This document shows, piece by piece, positions 37,920-48,917 of a stretch of 64,000 nt of DNA. The position numbers were made by a program, and so were the translations under genes. The stretch is from Pseudomonas taetrolens (GTDB taxonomy: Bacteria > Pseudomonadota > Gammaproteobacteria > Pseudomonadales > Pseudomonadaceae). The DNA is taken from contig NZ_LS483370.1 in NCBI RefSeq assembly GCF_900475285.1, forward strand, positions 62,001-126,000. Direction: 5' to 3'. The notes beneath the pieces were generated by a model, which saw nothing but the letters and a program-made list of their open reading frames with translations, made no database searches and was not told the origin of the DNA. Every line of letters begins with the position of its first letter. Position 1 is the first letter of the stretch.

Positions 37920-38699
37920 ATGCGGATCATCAGTGTGAACGTCAATGGTATTCAGGCGGCAGTCGAGCGCGGTTTGCTCAGTTGGCTGCAAGCTCAGAAT
38001 GCCGACGTTATCTGTCTGCAGGACACCCGCGCCTCCGCCTTTGAACTGGACGATCCAGCCTACCAGCTCGATGGCTACTTTCTTTATGCCTGTGAAGCTG
38101 AAGTCCCTGCCCAAGGCGGTGTGGCTTTGTATTCGCGGTTGCAACCGAAAGCGGTCATCACCGGGCTTGGCTTCGAGACGGCGGATCGCTACGGGCGCTA
38201 CCTGCAAGCCGATTTCGATAAGGTCAGCATCGCGACCTTGCTGCTCCCTTCGGGGCAGAATGGCGATGAAGACTTGAACCAGAAGTTCAAGCTAATGGAT
38301 GACTTTGCGCGCTACCTTGATAAGCAGCGTCGCAAGCGTCGTGAGTACATCTACTGTGGCTCGCTGTATGTGGCACAGCAGAAGCTCGACATTAAAAACT
38401 GGCGCGACAGCCAGCAATCTCCGGGTTTCCTGGCGCCTGAGCGGGCCTGGATGGATGAGATTGTGGGCAATATGGGTTATGTCGATGCCCTGCGAGAAGT
38501 CAGCCGTGAAGGCGACCAGTACAGCTGGTGGCCGGACAACGAACAGGCCGAGATGCTTAATCTGGGCTGGCGTTTTGACTATCAGTTGCTCACGCCGGGC
38601 TTGCGCCGCTTTGTAAGAAGCGCCCGTTTGCCGCGTCAGCCACGTTTCTCGCAACATGCGCCATTGATTGTGGACTACGACTGGACACTGACCATCTAA
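37920..38699 (+). CDS. crc: Catabolite repression control protein Crc
   Basis: A 259-residue protein of the exonuclease-endonuclease-phosphatase fold, identical in length to P. aeruginosa Crc. It starts MRIISVNVNGIQAAVERGLL. Crc has lost nuclease activity and acts with Hfq to block translation of catabolic mRNAs. The in-frame ATG at 37908 adds only four residues and is less likely. The sRNA partner CrcZ is not in the window. Confidence 0.97.
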   Translation: MRIISVNVNGIQAAVERGLLSWLQAQNADVICLQDTRASAFELDDPAYQLDGYFLYACEAEVPAQGGVALYSRLQPKAVITGLGFETADRYGRYLQADFDKVSIATLLLPSGQNGDEDLNQKFKLMDDFARYLDKQRRKRREYIYCGSLYVAQQKLDIKNWRDSQQSPGFLAPERAWMDEIVGNMGYVDALREVSREGDQYSWWPDNEQAEMLNLGWRFDYQLLTPGLRRFVRSARLPRQPRFSQHAPLIVDYDWTLTI

Positions 38700-38717
38700 G
38701 TGTTTTTTCGCCGCCAT

Positions 38718-38747
38718 AAAAAAGCCGACATCGCTGTCGGCTTTTTT
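38718..38747. terminator. Terminator after crc
   Basis: AAAAAAGCCGACA, loop TCGC, TGTCGGCTTTTTT: a perfect stem between convergent crc and the DUF4870 gene. Confidence 0.93.
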
Positions 38748-38771
38748 GTGGGCGCTGGTTTTAGTCGCGGT

Positions 38772-39140
38772 TTACTTGATCGGGCGCCAGGTGAAGGGGT
38801 AGCGGTAAGTCACCCCGTCATTGGCCTTCACGCCAGCAATCACCACCAGCACGACGGCGCCTATCAGTACCAGGCCGAGTAATGCGAAGCCAATCAGGAT
38901 GAACATCAGGACGTAGCAAATCGCCGAGAGAATCGCCACGGTGATTTGAAAGTTCAGTGCTTCCTTGCCCTGGTCGTCGATAAAGGGGTCGCTTTCGCGC
39001 TTTATCTGCCACAGGATCAGTGGCCCGATCAGGCTGCCAAACGGGAACCACATCCCGAGGAACGCGGAGAAGTGACAAAACATGGCCCATTGCCGAGCTT
39101 CGCGGCTCGGTTTGGGTTTTGAAAGGTCCAGTTCGCTCAT
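38772..39140 (-). CDS. DUF4870 membrane protein
   Basis: A 122-residue protein with about three membrane helices and the family motifs WAMFCHFSAFLGM, PLILWQIKRESDPFIDDQ and GKEALNFQITV. The start at 39140 is preceded by GGAG. The function is unknown; the family resembles small YidE/Tic20-like membrane proteins. Confidence 0.88.
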   Translation of the reverse strand: MSELDLSKPKPSREARQWAMFCHFSAFLGMWFPFGSLIGPLILWQIKRESDPFIDDQGKEALNFQITVAILSAICYVLMFILIGFALLGLVLIGAVVLVVIAGVKANDGVTYRYPFTWRPIK

Positions 39141-39184
39141 GGCGTTCTCCACGTAATGGGTGGCTCAGGCAATCGGGCAGGCAT

Positions 39185-39907
39185 TCAGTCAGCCAGTGCC
39201 GCTTGTTGCAGCGCAAAGATTTCGTTCATGCCTTTTTGTGCGAGGGCGAGCATGGCATTCAGCTCTTCGGGCTGGAATGGTGCGCCTTCGGCAGTGCCCT
39301 GGACTTCGATGAAGCCACCGCTGCTGGTCATAACGACGTTGAGGTCGGTTTCAGCTGCCGAATCTTCAGGATAGTCGAGGTCAAGCACAGGCTCGCCTTG
39401 ATAAATACCCACGGAAACCGCGGCGATCATTTGTTTGATCGGGTCGCCGCCTTTAAGGCCGCCGCGTTTTTTGATGATTTTCAGTGCGTCGACCAGTGCG
39501 ACCATTGCACCGGTAATGGAAGCCGTACGGGTGCCGCCATCTGCCTGAATAACGTCGCAGTCGACGTACAGGGTGATGTCCCCCAGCTTTGACATGTCCA
39601 GCGCTGCGCGCAGGGAGCGGCCGATCAGGCGCTGGATTTCGAGGGTGCGGCCCCCTTGCTTGCCACGGCTGGCTTCACGCTGGTTGCGGTCGCCGGTGGC
39701 GCGCGGCAGCATGCCGTATTCGGCGGTCAGCCAGCCTTGGCCCTGGCCTTTAAGGAAGCGCGGGACACCGTTCTCGACGCTGACGGTACAGATGACTTTG
39801 GTGTCACCGAACTCGACCAGTACAGAACCCTCTGCGTGTTTGGTGTAGTTGCGGGTGATGCGGATCGGGCGCAGCTGATCGGCAACGCGACCACTTGGAC
39901 GTTTCAT
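39185..39907 (-). CDS. rph: Ribonuclease PH
   Basis: A 240-residue phosphorolytic 3'-5' exoribonuclease that trims tRNA ends. It starts [17 protein letters not shown] and has [14 protein letters not shown], the [15 protein letters not shown] loop and [15 protein letters not shown]. Intact, unlike the frameshifted rph of E. coli K-12. It is divergent from yicC. Confidence 0.97.
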   Translation of the reverse strand: MKRPSGRVADQLRPIRITRNYTKHAEGSVLVEFGDTKVICTVSVENGVPRFLKGQGQGWLTAEYGMLPRATGDRNQREASRGKQGGRTLEIQRLIGRSLRAALDMSKLGDITLYVDCDVIQADGGTRTASITGAMVALVDALKIIKKRGGLKGGDPIKQMIAAVSVGIYQGEPVLDLDYPEDSAAETDLNVVMTSSGGFIEVQGTAEGAPFQPEELNAMLALAQKGMNEIFALQQAALAD

Positions 39908-40108
39908 GTGGGATACCTGTACGGGACGGAAAACTGCCGAGCATTATAAGGGCCATCGCCCAACAGGACACCTCTAATACCGATCTGCGTATTCAGGGGG
40001 GGGTGATGTTTACGACAGACGTCATTTGGGGGCTCCCCGTGCACTGCGTTACAATCCGCCGCCTTAATGGCCGTCAGGCTTCATTCATTGAATCGCGAGG
40101 TACCGTCC

Positions 40109-41606
<1,498 letters not shown>

Positions 41607-41675
41607 AGGGCTCTTCCCAAAACACCTGCAAGGGCCTTACATTGGCGCTTGCAGAGGTGTTTGGGGAGTTGCTTG

Positions 41676-41711
41676 AAAAATCAGCGCTTCCCTAATCGCT
41701 GGTGATTTTTT
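41676..41711 (+). terminator. Terminator between gmk and rpoZ
   Basis: AAAAATCAGCG, loop, CGCTGGTGATTTTTT with a two-base bulge. Just before it, 41611-41669 holds a second, imperfect inverted repeat (AACACCTGCAAG / CTTGCAGAGGTGTT). Either could end or attenuate gmk transcription. Confidence 0.75.
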
Positions 41712-41774
41712 AAACTGTTGAGTCCGCTCGCCCATCCGGGCAGCGCGCATATTGCATTTGCTACGAGGAAGACC

Positions 41775-42038
41775 ATGGCCCGCGTAACCGTTGAAGACTG
41801 TCTAGAACACGTGGATAACCGCTTTGAGCTGGTCATGCTGTCTACCAAGCGTGCCCGTCAACTGGCCACCGGCGGTAAAGAGCCTTTGGTTCAGTGGGAA
41901 AACGACAAGCCTACCGTTGTCGCCCTGCGTGAAATCGCCGAAGGCCTGATGAGCTACGAGTTTATCGCCAACGCTGAAATCGTCGAAGACGAACCGCTGT
42001 TTGCAGCGTTCGAGGACGAGTCCAACGAGGCGAACTAA
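41775..42038 (+). CDS. rpoZ: RNA polymerase omega subunit
   Basis: An 87-residue protein. [20 protein letters not shown] and [12 protein letters not shown] are the omega signature. The ATG at 41775 is preceded by GAGGAAG. It helps assembly of the polymerase and contributes to the ppGpp site; spoT follows 60 bases later. Confidence 0.97.
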   Translation: MARVTVEDCLEHVDNRFELVMLSTKRARQLATGGKEPLVQWENDKPTVVALREIAEGLMSYEFIANAEIVEDEPLFAAFEDESNEAN

Positions 42039-42098
42039 GCCTATGCCCGGTCGACGTAGCACGGCGAAGGGTAAAAAGTTTTGGCAGGAGGATTCCTC

Positions 42099-44204
42099 AT
42101 GCCGAGCATAGACGCCCTCGCCGATCGCTTGTCGACGTACCTCGGTCCGGACCAGGTCAATCTGGTCCGCCGGGCGTACTTCTACGCAGAACAAGCCCAC
42201 GACGGCCAACGCCGACGTAGCGGCGAACCGTATGTCACGCATCCGCTGGCAGTCGCAAACATCCTTGCCGAAATGCATATGGACCATCAGAGCCTGATGG
42301 CGGCCATGTTGCATGACGTGATCGAGGACACCGGTATTGCCAAGGAAGCGCTTGTCGCTCAGTTTGGCGAGACCGTGGCCGAGTTGGTCGATGGGGTCAG
42401 CAAGCTGACTCAGATGAACTTCGAAACCAAGGCTGAAGCCCAGGCTGAAAACTTTCAGAAGATGGCTATGGCCATGGCACGCGATATTCGCGTGATCCTG
42501 GTGAAACTGGCTGATCGCCTGCACAACATGCGTACCCTCGAAGTACTGTCCGGCGAAAAGCGCCGGCGGATTGCCAAGGAAACCCTGGAAATCTACGCAC
42601 CCATTGCCAATCGGCTGGGTATGCACAGTATTCGTATCGAATTCGAAGACCTTGGTTTCAAAGCGATGTACCCGATGCGCTCCGCGCGCATTTATCAGGC
42701 CGTGAAGCGCGCCCGGGGCAATCGCAAGGAAATCGTCAATAAAATTGAAGAGTCGCTCAGCCACTGTCTCGCCATCGACGGCATTCAGGGCGAGGTAAGC
42801 GGCCGTCAAAAGCATATCTACGGCATTTACAAAAAAATGCGCGGCAAGCGCCGGGCTTTCAACGAGATCATGGATGTTTACGCGTTCCGGATCATCGTCG
42901 ACAAGGTCGATACCTGCTACCGCGTGCTGGGCGCTGTACATAATTTGTACAAGCCTCTCCCGGGTCGTTTCAAGGACTACATCGCCATTCCCAAAGCCAA
43001 CGGCTATCAGTCGTTGCATACCACGCTGTTTGGCATGCACGGCGTACCGATCGAAATTCAGATCCGTACCCGTGAAATGGAAGAAATGGCCAACAACGGG
43101 ATCGCCGCTCACTGGTTGTACAAGTCCAGTGGCGACGAACAGCACCAGGGCACTCATGCCCGTGCGCGGCAGTGGGTCAAAGGCGTGCTGGAGATGCAGC
43201 AGCGCGCAGGCAACTCCCTTGAATTCATCGAAAGCGTGAAGATCGACCTGTTCCCGGACGAAGTTTACGTGTTCACGCCCAAAGGCCGAATCATGGAGCT
43301 GCCCAAAGGCTCCACGGCGGTCGACTTTGCTTACGCAGTGCATACCGATGTGGGTAATAGCTGTATTGCATGCCGGATCAATCGCCGTCTCGCACCGCTG
43401 TCCGAGCCGCTGCAAAGTGGCTCCACGGTCGAGATCGTCAGCGCACCGGGTGCCCGCCCCAACCCGGCCTGGCTCAACTTTGTGGTCACCGGCAAGGCCC
43501 GTACGCATATTCGCCATGCCCTCAAGTTGCAGCGTCGTTCCGAGTCGGTGAACCTGGGCGAGCGTCTGCTGAACAAGGTGCTAAACGGTTTCAACAGCGC
43601 GCTGGACAAGATTCCGGCAGAGCGTGTTCAGGCAATGCTTCAGGAATACCGCCTGGAACAGATCGAAGATCTGCTTGAGGACATTGGCCTGGGTAACCGT
43701 ATGGCTTACGTGGTGGCCCGGCGCTTGTTGGGCGAAGGTGAAGCATTGCCTAGCCCCGAGGGTCCGCTGGCGATTCGCGGTACTGAAGGTCTGGTGCTCA
43801 GTTACGCCAAATGCTGTACGCCGATCCCGGGTGACCCGATTGTGGGTCATCTGTCTGCGGGCAAAGGCATGGTTGTGCACCTGGACAACTGCCGCAATAT
43901 CAGCGAAATCCGCCATAACCCCGAAAAATGCATCCAGCTTTCGTGGGCCAAGGATGTTACCGGAGAGTTCAACGTCGAATTGCGCGTCGAACTGGAACAT
44001 CAGCGTGGCCTGATTGCGCTGCTTGCCAGCAGCGTCAACGCTGCCGATGGCAACATCGAAAAAATCAGCATGGACGAGCGCGATGGCCGCATCAGTGTGG
44101 TCCAGCTCGTCGTCAGCGTGCACGACCGTGTGCACCTGGCCCGTGTGATCAAAAAACTACGTGCTCTTACCGGGGTTATCCGCATCACCCGCATGCGTGC
44201 ATAA
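42099..44204 (+). CDS. spoT: Bifunctional (p)ppGpp synthetase/hydrolase SpoT
   Basis: A 701-residue RelA/SpoT homologue. The N-terminal HD hydrolase has MLHDVIEDTG, followed by the synthetase domain (VYAFRIIVDKVDTCYRV, IAIPKANGYQSLHTTLFG), a TGS domain (VYVFTPKGRIMELPKGSTA) and a C-terminal ACT domain. The HD residues are complete, so hydrolase activity is expected. AGGAGG precedes the ATG at 42099. Confidence 0.97.
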   Translation: MPSIDALADRLSTYLGPDQVNLVRRAYFYAEQAHDGQRRRSGEPYVTHPLAVANILAEMHMDHQSLMAAMLHDVIEDTGIAKEALVAQFGETVAELVDGVSKLTQMNFETKAEAQAENFQKMAMAMARDIRVILVKLADRLHNMRTLEVLSGEKRRRIAKETLEIYAPIANRLGMHSIRIEFEDLGFKAMYPMRSARIYQAVKRARGNRKEIVNKIEESLSHCLAIDGIQGEVSGRQKHIYGIYKKMRGKRRAFNEIMDVYAFRIIVDKVDTCYRVLGAVHNLYKPLPGRFKDYIAIPKANGYQSLHTTLFGMHGVPIEIQIRTREMEEMANNGIAAHWLYKSSGDEQHQGTHARARQWVKGVLEMQQRAGNSLEFIESVKIDLFPDEVYVFTPKGRIMELPKGSTAVDFAYAVHTDVGNSCIACRINRRLAPLSEPLQSGSTVEIVSAPGARPNPAWLNFVVTGKARTHIRHALKLQRRSESVNLGERLLNKVLNGFNSALDKIPAERVQAMLQEYRLEQIEDLLEDIGLGNRMAYVVARRLLGEGEALPSPEGPLAIRGTEGLVLSYAKCCTPIPGDPIVGHLSAGKGMVVHLDNCRNISEIRHNPEKCIQLSWAKDVTGEFNVELRVELEHQRGLIALLASSVNAADGNIEKISMDERDGRISVVQLVVSVHDRVHLARVIKKLRALTGVIRITRMRA

Positions 44205-44240
44205 CCCGTTCATAAGCCCGGCCATTACAAGGAGTCATTC

Positions 44241-44621
44241 ATGACCAAGACCGTTATCACCAGCGACAAGGCACCTGCCGCTATCGGCACTTATTCCCAG
44301 GCGATCAAGGCTGGCAATACTGTCTACATGTCCGGCCAGATCCCGCTTGACCCAAAAACCATGGAGCTGGTTGAAGGGTTTGAAGCCCAGACTGTCCAGG
44401 TGTTTGAAAACCTGAAGTCGGTTGCTGAAGCTGCGGGCGGTTCGTTCAAGGACATCGTCAAGCTGAACATCTTCCTGACTGACCTGAGCCACTTCGCCAA
44501 GGTCAACGAGATCATGGGCAAGTACTTCGAACAGCCTTACCCGGCTCGCGCCGCCATTGGCGTTGCTGCCCTGCCAAAGGGTTCGCAGGTCGAGATGGAC
44601 GCCATTCTGGTAATTGAGTAA
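44241..44621 (+). CDS. ridA: RidA family enamine/imine deaminase
   Basis: A 126-residue archetypal RidA ([20 protein letters not shown] at the start, the [17 protein letters not shown] segment, and the catalytic-site arginine in [16 protein letters not shown]). It hydrolyses 2-aminoacrylate and related imines from PLP enzymes. It is the second RidA paralogue in the window, only distantly like the dad-operon one. It follows spoT by 36 bases. Confidence 0.95.
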   Translation: MTKTVITSDKAPAAIGTYSQAIKAGNTVYMSGQIPLDPKTMELVEGFEAQTVQVFENLKSVAEAAGGSFKDIVKLNIFLTDLSHFAKVNEIMGKYFEQPYPARAAIGVAALPKGSQVEMDAILVIE

Positions 44622-44691
44622 TGCCCTCGGCGCAGCATCTTCATGCTGCGCCAACCCCCTCGCTTGTCCCCCGTTCTAAAAGGATTCCGCT

Positions 44692-45435
44692 ATGCGCAAA
44701 GCGCTAGTCATGTCACTGCTCACTCTTGTTTTGGGTGGCTGTGCCAGCGAACCCGCCCACCGCGATATCAGTGGTGTCTGGATCAACCAGGCCGCAATCG
44801 ACGCAGCTGCCAAAGGCGGGAACCTGCGTGAGGCCCTGCTGGCCAATGGCCCGAACCTGGAATGGGATATCGACGCCAAAAGGGCTCAAGCCAACTACAC
44901 CAATGGTTTTGAGCGAGTCGAAGGCAAGTTGATGCCTGAAAACAAGGGCGTTTGGCAGGTCAGCTTCTACGGCAGCTCGGCCACGGTCTTGAGCCTTGCC
45001 GGCGACCAGCTGATACAAGCCGCTGCCGAGTCCGACCCCCAGCAATCGTTCGTTCGCTCGCCTGTCAGCGTGACAAGCGATGCTCCGCTTGGCTCCAGTT
45101 TTGAAGCGGCGCTCAAGTCAGCTTATTTGGGTGGCCAGTGGCATATTGTCAGTGGTCAGGGGCAAGGCGGCGAAGTGACTTTCTTGCCTGATGGTCAGAT
45201 CAAGGGACTGCCAGGCAGCAGTATTTACGCCCTGTGTTTGGCAGGCGACTGTGCATCGATGAGTGGTGAGTACGACAGCCTTTGGTTGCAGCAGGGCGAT
45301 ACAGGTGCTGCGCATATTTTTGTGCGCAACGGCCCGCAGCTGGAAATTTTCCAGGCGCTTGACGCTGCCCAGCCCGACGAAATGCCACAGTTTTACCCGG
45401 GCAAGCGGGAGTGGGTGCTGAAAAAGCAGCCCTGA
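44692..45435 (+). CDS. Hypothetical lipoprotein
   Basis: A 247-residue protein with a lipoprotein signal (LLTLVLGGC, then ASEP). The mature part has no motif I recognise and one internal cysteine pair (CLAGDC). An in-frame AAAAGGA lies before the ATG. Asp is absent at +2 (Ala), so transport to the outer membrane is likely. It seems to be a conserved Pseudomonas protein of unknown function. Confidence 0.8.
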   Translation: MRKALVMSLLTLVLGGCASEPAHRDISGVWINQAAIDAAAKGGNLREALLANGPNLEWDIDAKRAQANYTNGFERVEGKLMPENKGVWQVSFYGSSATVLSLAGDQLIQAAAESDPQQSFVRSPVSVTSDAPLGSSFEAALKSAYLGGQWHIVSGQGQGGEVTFLPDGQIKGLPGSSIYALCLAGDCASMSGEYDSLWLQQGDTGAAHIFVRNGPQLEIFQALDAAQPDEMPQFYPGKREWVLKKQP

Positions 45436-45448
45436 TGCAGAGCGGTAG

Positions 45449-45473
45449 CCGCTGCCGCCGTCTGCGGCAGCGG
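45449..45473. repeat. REP-like hairpin
   Basis: CCGCTGCCGC, CGTCT, GCGGCAGCGG: perfect 10-base arms of the same 'GCCGCTGCCG' REP type as at 22784, between two convergent genes and without a T-run. Confidence 0.7.
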
Positions 45474-45486
45474 TGATATGAAGCCG

Positions 45487-46344
45487 TTATGCCTTCGTTG
45501 CCAGAATTTTCCCATATCCCTCGCGATAGCTCGGGTAGCGCGGTTCCCAGCCCAACGCCCTGGCGCGGGCGTTGCTGCAACGCTTGCTGCCCGCCCGTCT
45601 GACGCTGGCCTCGGCTGCCCATTCCGTCACGCCCAGTTGCTCACGTAACCAGTCCACGACCTGCGCCAAGGGGGCGGGGGCGTCATCGACGCCGATATAG
45701 CAATCATCCAGGGTTTTGCCGTGTCGGGCGGCGTTCAACAGGAAGGCCAGAAGACCGCCGGCGTCATCGGCATGGATCCGATTGCCATACAGCGGGGGAT
45801 CAACGGCGACACGATAGCCTTCACGAACCTGGCTCAGCATCCACTCACGTCCTGGCCCGTAGATTCCGGTCAGACGCACCACACTGGCCGGGATGCCGCT
45901 GTCCAGCGCCACTTGCTCGGCCTGTCGCATGATTCGCCCCGAGTAGCTCGTGGCTTCAGCCGGGGATGTTTCATCGATCCATTCCCCATCTTTTTGGCCA
46001 TAAACGCCGCTGCTTGATACAAACAGCAGGCGTTTTGGGCGCTGGCCATTTTTCTTCAGCCAGCCAAGGGTGTGCTTGAGCCCTTCGACATAAGCCGCTT
46101 GATACCCGGCTTCGTCGTGAGTGGTAGCCGCAGTGCTGTACACCAGATAGTCGATCTGGCCTTTTGGCCATTGCGCCGGGCATGACGCATCGAACAGATC
46201 CCCGGCGACTCCGATAACGCCATCGGGCAGACGATCGACAGAACGGCGCAGGCCATACACCAACCAGTCATTGTCGAGTAACTGAGTGGCCAGGCGGCTT
46301 CCTACATCGCCGCATCCGACGATCAGAACGGAGGTTCTTGGCAT
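45487..46344 (-). CDS. NAD-dependent epimerase/dehydratase family (extended SDR) protein
   Basis: A 285-residue Rossmann-fold protein. The cofactor loop is VLIVGCGDVGSRLA; the active-site serines appear in LLFVSSSGVYG, and the usual YxxxK is replaced by SYSGRIMRQAE (Tyr then Arg). This makes it an atypical SDR similar to YeeZ-type proteins. The start at 46344 follows AGGAA. The substrate is unknown. Confidence 0.85.
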   Translation of the reverse strand: MPRTSVLIVGCGDVGSRLATQLLDNDWLVYGLRRSVDRLPDGVIGVAGDLFDASCPAQWPKGQIDYLVYSTAATTHDEAGYQAAYVEGLKHTLGWLKKNGQRPKRLLFVSSSGVYGQKDGEWIDETSPAEATSYSGRIMRQAEQVALDSGIPASVVRLTGIYGPGREWMLSQVREGYRVAVDPPLYGNRIHADDAGGLLAFLLNAARHGKTLDDCYIGVDDAPAPLAQVVDWLREQLGVTEWAAEASVRRAGSKRCSNARARALGWEPRYPSYREGYGKILATKA

Positions 46345-46441
46345 CTCGAAATTCCTAATCAAAAGTTACAAAGCAGCATAAATAGGTGCTACCAAGGTCG
46401 TGACATTTGAAAAAAACAGATGCTATTGCTTTTGTTAACAA

Positions 46442-46462
46442 GAATTACTTGCAATAATAACG
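46442..46462. promoter_or_regulatory. Fur-box-like AT-rich palindrome upstream of exbB
   Basis: GAATTACTTGCAATAATAAC, with ATTA...TAAT symmetry, lies about 75 bases before exbB in a strongly AT-rich stretch. Iron control of tonB-exbBD is expected in pseudomonads. The match to the GATAATGATAATCATTATC consensus is only moderate. Confidence 0.3.
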
Positions 46463-46532
46463 CATCGTTTGCTTTGGGTCTTACACCGCGCTGTAGGGCA
46501 AAACCCTTTTACTATCTTCAGGTCCGGCTAGC

Positions 46533-47510
46533 ATGACATGCAATCATCCCACCGCTTCGCCAACCCAGCTTTTTAGCCCAAAACGCGTCTGGCGTGGGGT
46601 TGCCGCGCTGATGTTCAGCCTGCTGCTGGCACCTGCCGCGTCCTTTGCCGACGAGCCTGCGACACCGGCCGCTCAGCCGGCCACTGTGGCTGCAGCCCCT
46701 GCATCACCGGCGCCTGTCGCGATTGATCCTACCTCGTCTGAAGAAGCTGTAGCCCCGGCAGGCGAAGAACCGCAAATCATTGCCGAAGAAGCCAACAGCC
46801 TGGGCATGGCCCATGACCTCTCGCCTTGGGGCATGTACCAAAACGCCGACATCATCGTGAAACTTGTGATGATTGGTCTGGCGATCGCTTCGATCATCAC
46901 CTGGACCATCTGGATTGCCAAAGGCTTTGAAGTCCTGGGCGCCAAGCGTCGTCTGCGTGTTGAAATCAGCAACCTGAAAAAAGCCGGCACCCTTAAGGAA
47001 GCCAGCGAGACGGCAGCCAAAAAAGGCACGCTCGCCTACTTGCTGGTTCAGGATGCGCTTGAAGAAATGCGTCTGTCGGCCAATAGCCGCGAAAAAGAAG
47101 GCATCAAGGAGCGTGTCAGCTTCCGTCTGGAGCGTCTTGTGGCTGCCTGTGGCCGCAACATGAGCAGCGGCACTGGCGTGCTTGCCACCATCGGCTCTAC
47201 AGCACCGTTCGTCGGTCTGTTCGGTACCGTATGGGGCATCATGAACAGCTTCATCGGTATCGCCAAAACGCAAACCACCAACCTGGCTGTGGTCGCTCCC
47301 GGCATCGCCGAAGCCCTGCTGGCCACGGCATTGGGTCTGGTCGCCGCGATCCCTGCTGTTGTGATTTACAACGTATTCGCCCGCTCTATCACCGGTTACA
47401 AGGCCCAGGTCGCTGATGCATCGGCTGAAGTACTGCTGCTGGTAAGCCGTGATCTTGATCACCTGCCGCCCGAGCGCAGCTCGCAACCGCACATGGTGAA
47501 AGTGGGGTAA
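46533..47510 (+). CDS. exbB: TonB-system proton channel ExbB
   Basis: A 325-residue inner-membrane protein with a signal-like N-terminus, an Ala/Pro-rich periplasmic extension of about 70 residues and the three membrane helices of ExbB. GSTAPFVGLFGTVWGIMNSF and GIAEALLATALGLVAAIPAV are the family signatures. Long N-terminal extensions are normal for the Pseudomonas protein. First gene of exbB-exbD-tonB, which drives outer-membrane receptors for iron-siderophores. Confidence 0.96.
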   Translation: MTCNHPTASPTQLFSPKRVWRGVAALMFSLLLAPAASFADEPATPAAQPATVAAAPASPAPVAIDPTSSEEAVAPAGEEPQIIAEEANSLGMAHDLSPWGMYQNADIIVKLVMIGLAIASIITWTIWIAKGFEVLGAKRRLRVEISNLKKAGTLKEASETAAKKGTLAYLLVQDALEEMRLSANSREKEGIKERVSFRLERLVAACGRNMSSGTGVLATIGSTAPFVGLFGTVWGIMNSFIGIAKTQTTNLAVVAPGIAEALLATALGLVAAIPAVVIYNVFARSITGYKAQVADASAEVLLLVSRDLDHLPPERSSQPHMVKVG

Positions 47511-47516
47511 TCGGCC

Positions 47517-47942
47517 ATGGGCCTGCATTTAAAAGAAGGCGATGACGATCTCGCCGAGAACCATGAAATCAACGTCACCCCTTTTATTGACGTGATGCTG
47601 GTGCTGCTGATCATCTTCATGGTGGCAGCACCGTTGGCGACCGTGGATATCAAGGTTGACCTGCCTGCTTCGACCGCCAAACCTGCTCCGCGGCCCGAGA
47701 AACCGGTATTCCTCAGCGTCAAGGCTGATCAGCGCCTGTTCTTGGGTGAAGAGCCGGTCAGTGTTGAAGCACTGGGCCCGACCCTGGATGCCAGGACTAA
47801 AAACAACAAAGACACGACGATCTTCTTCCAGGCCGACAAAGGCGTGGATTACGGTGACTTGATGAGCGTGATGGATGCATTGCGCGCTGCCGGTTACCTG
47901 AAGGTGGGTCTGGTCGGACTTGAGACGGCAGCCAAGAAATGA
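47517..47942 (+). CDS. exbD: TonB-system protein ExbD
   Basis: A 141-residue protein with one N-terminal membrane helix containing the essential aspartate (INVTPFIDVMLVLLIIFMV) and a periplasmic domain. It starts 6 bases after exbB and overlaps tonB by four bases. Confidence 0.96.
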   Translation: MGLHLKEGDDDLAENHEINVTPFIDVMLVLLIIFMVAAPLATVDIKVDLPASTAKPAPRPEKPVFLSVKADQRLFLGEEPVSVEALGPTLDARTKNNKDTTIFFQADKGVDYGDLMSVMDALRAAGYLKVGLVGLETAAKK

Positions 47943-48685
47943 CCATGACGCGCTCAAAGATGACGCGTTACGGAGTCAGCTTGGCCGCGGTGTTGGGTAT
48001 CCATGCAGTGGCAGTGATTCTTGCCCTGCAATGGTCCACCCCTCGTGCGATCGAACTTCCGCCTCAGGCGATGATGATCGATCTGGCACCGCTGCCGGCA
48101 CCTCCGCCGCCTGCTCCGCCGAAAGTGGTGACCCCGCCACAACCGCCGACGCCTGTGGAAGAGTTGCCGATACCCAAGCTGGCCGAAGCGCCTAAACCGA
48201 AGATTTCTGTACCTAAACCGGTCAAGCCCAAGCAAAAGCCTCAACCGCCCAAGCCTGAGAAAAAACCGGAACCGGTCAAGGAAAAGCCTTCAGAAGAGAA
48301 GCCAAGCGATGCCACGCCGACCAAAACGCCAAGCGTCAAGTCAGCGGCTCCGGCTCCAGGTCCATCGGCCCAGCAATTGGCTGCCAAAGCCAGTTGGGAA
48401 GGCGCATTGCTGAGCCACCTGGGCAAGTACAAGAAGTATCCTGCGGCTGCTCAGTCGCGCGGCAAGGAAGGTTTGAACCGACTGCGCTTCGTCGTTGATG
48501 CCGAAGGTAAGGTGCTGTCCTACGAGCTGGTTGGACGCTCTGGCAACGCTGATCTGGACCGGGCTACTCTGGAAATGATTCGCCGGGCACAGCCATTGCC
48601 CAAGCCTCCGGCAGATATGCTGACCAATGGCAGCATCGAAATTGTCGCTCCCTTCGTTTACTCCATCGATAAACGTCGGCGATAA
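47939..48685 (+). CDS. tonB: Energy transducer TonB
   Basis: A 248-residue protein with an N-terminal anchor (about 10-30), a long Pro/Lys-rich spacer (about 45-130: PAPPPPAPPKVV and repeated KP runs) and the C-terminal receptor-binding domain (WEGALLSHLGKYKKYPAAAQ, then GNADLDRATLEMIRRAQPLP). It begins in the ATGA overlap with exbD. The frame starts MTMTRSKMTRYG; the internal ATG is an alternative start. Confidence 0.96.
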   Translation: MTMTRSKMTRYGVSLAAVLGIHAVAVILALQWSTPRAIELPPQAMMIDLAPLPAPPPPAPPKVVTPPQPPTPVEELPIPKLAEAPKPKISVPKPVKPKQKPQPPKPEKKPEPVKEKPSEEKPSDATPTKTPSVKSAAPAPGPSAQQLAAKASWEGALLSHLGKYKKYPAAAQSRGKEGLNRLRFVVDAEGKVLSYELVGRSGNADLDRATLEMIRRAQPLPKPPADMLTNGSIEIVAPFVYSIDKRRR

Positions 48686-48700
48686 ACCCTCACGAGCCAG

Positions 48701-48736
48701 CCCGACCATACGGTGAATATTCACCGTATGGTCGGG
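48701..48736. repeat. Perfect 36-base palindrome after tonB
   Basis: CCCGACCATACGGTGAAT is followed immediately by its exact reverse complement. In RNA it would make a 16-base stem with a four-base loop. It starts 15 bases after the tonB stop and is not followed by a T-run, so it may act as an mRNA-protecting 3' hairpin, a weak terminator or a protein site. Confidence 0.9.
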
Positions 48737-48917
48737 TTGACCCGCCAGGGCTCCCTCCCCTCCAGGCCTGTGCCTCGCTCTCCTGTCGCTCTTGCCCATA
48801 GATATTTTTCCTGACGGACATTGATTGGCGACTGTAGCTCCGTGGGCAATGTCTGATAACGTGCGTCTATCGATTGCAGCCGCTATGCTTTGGCCCGCAA
48901 CCTCATGGACGTCCGCT

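Noticed and set aside
41802..43517. 571-codon open frame opposite rpoZ and spoT
   Set aside because: It spans two certain genes on the other strand and resembles no protein.
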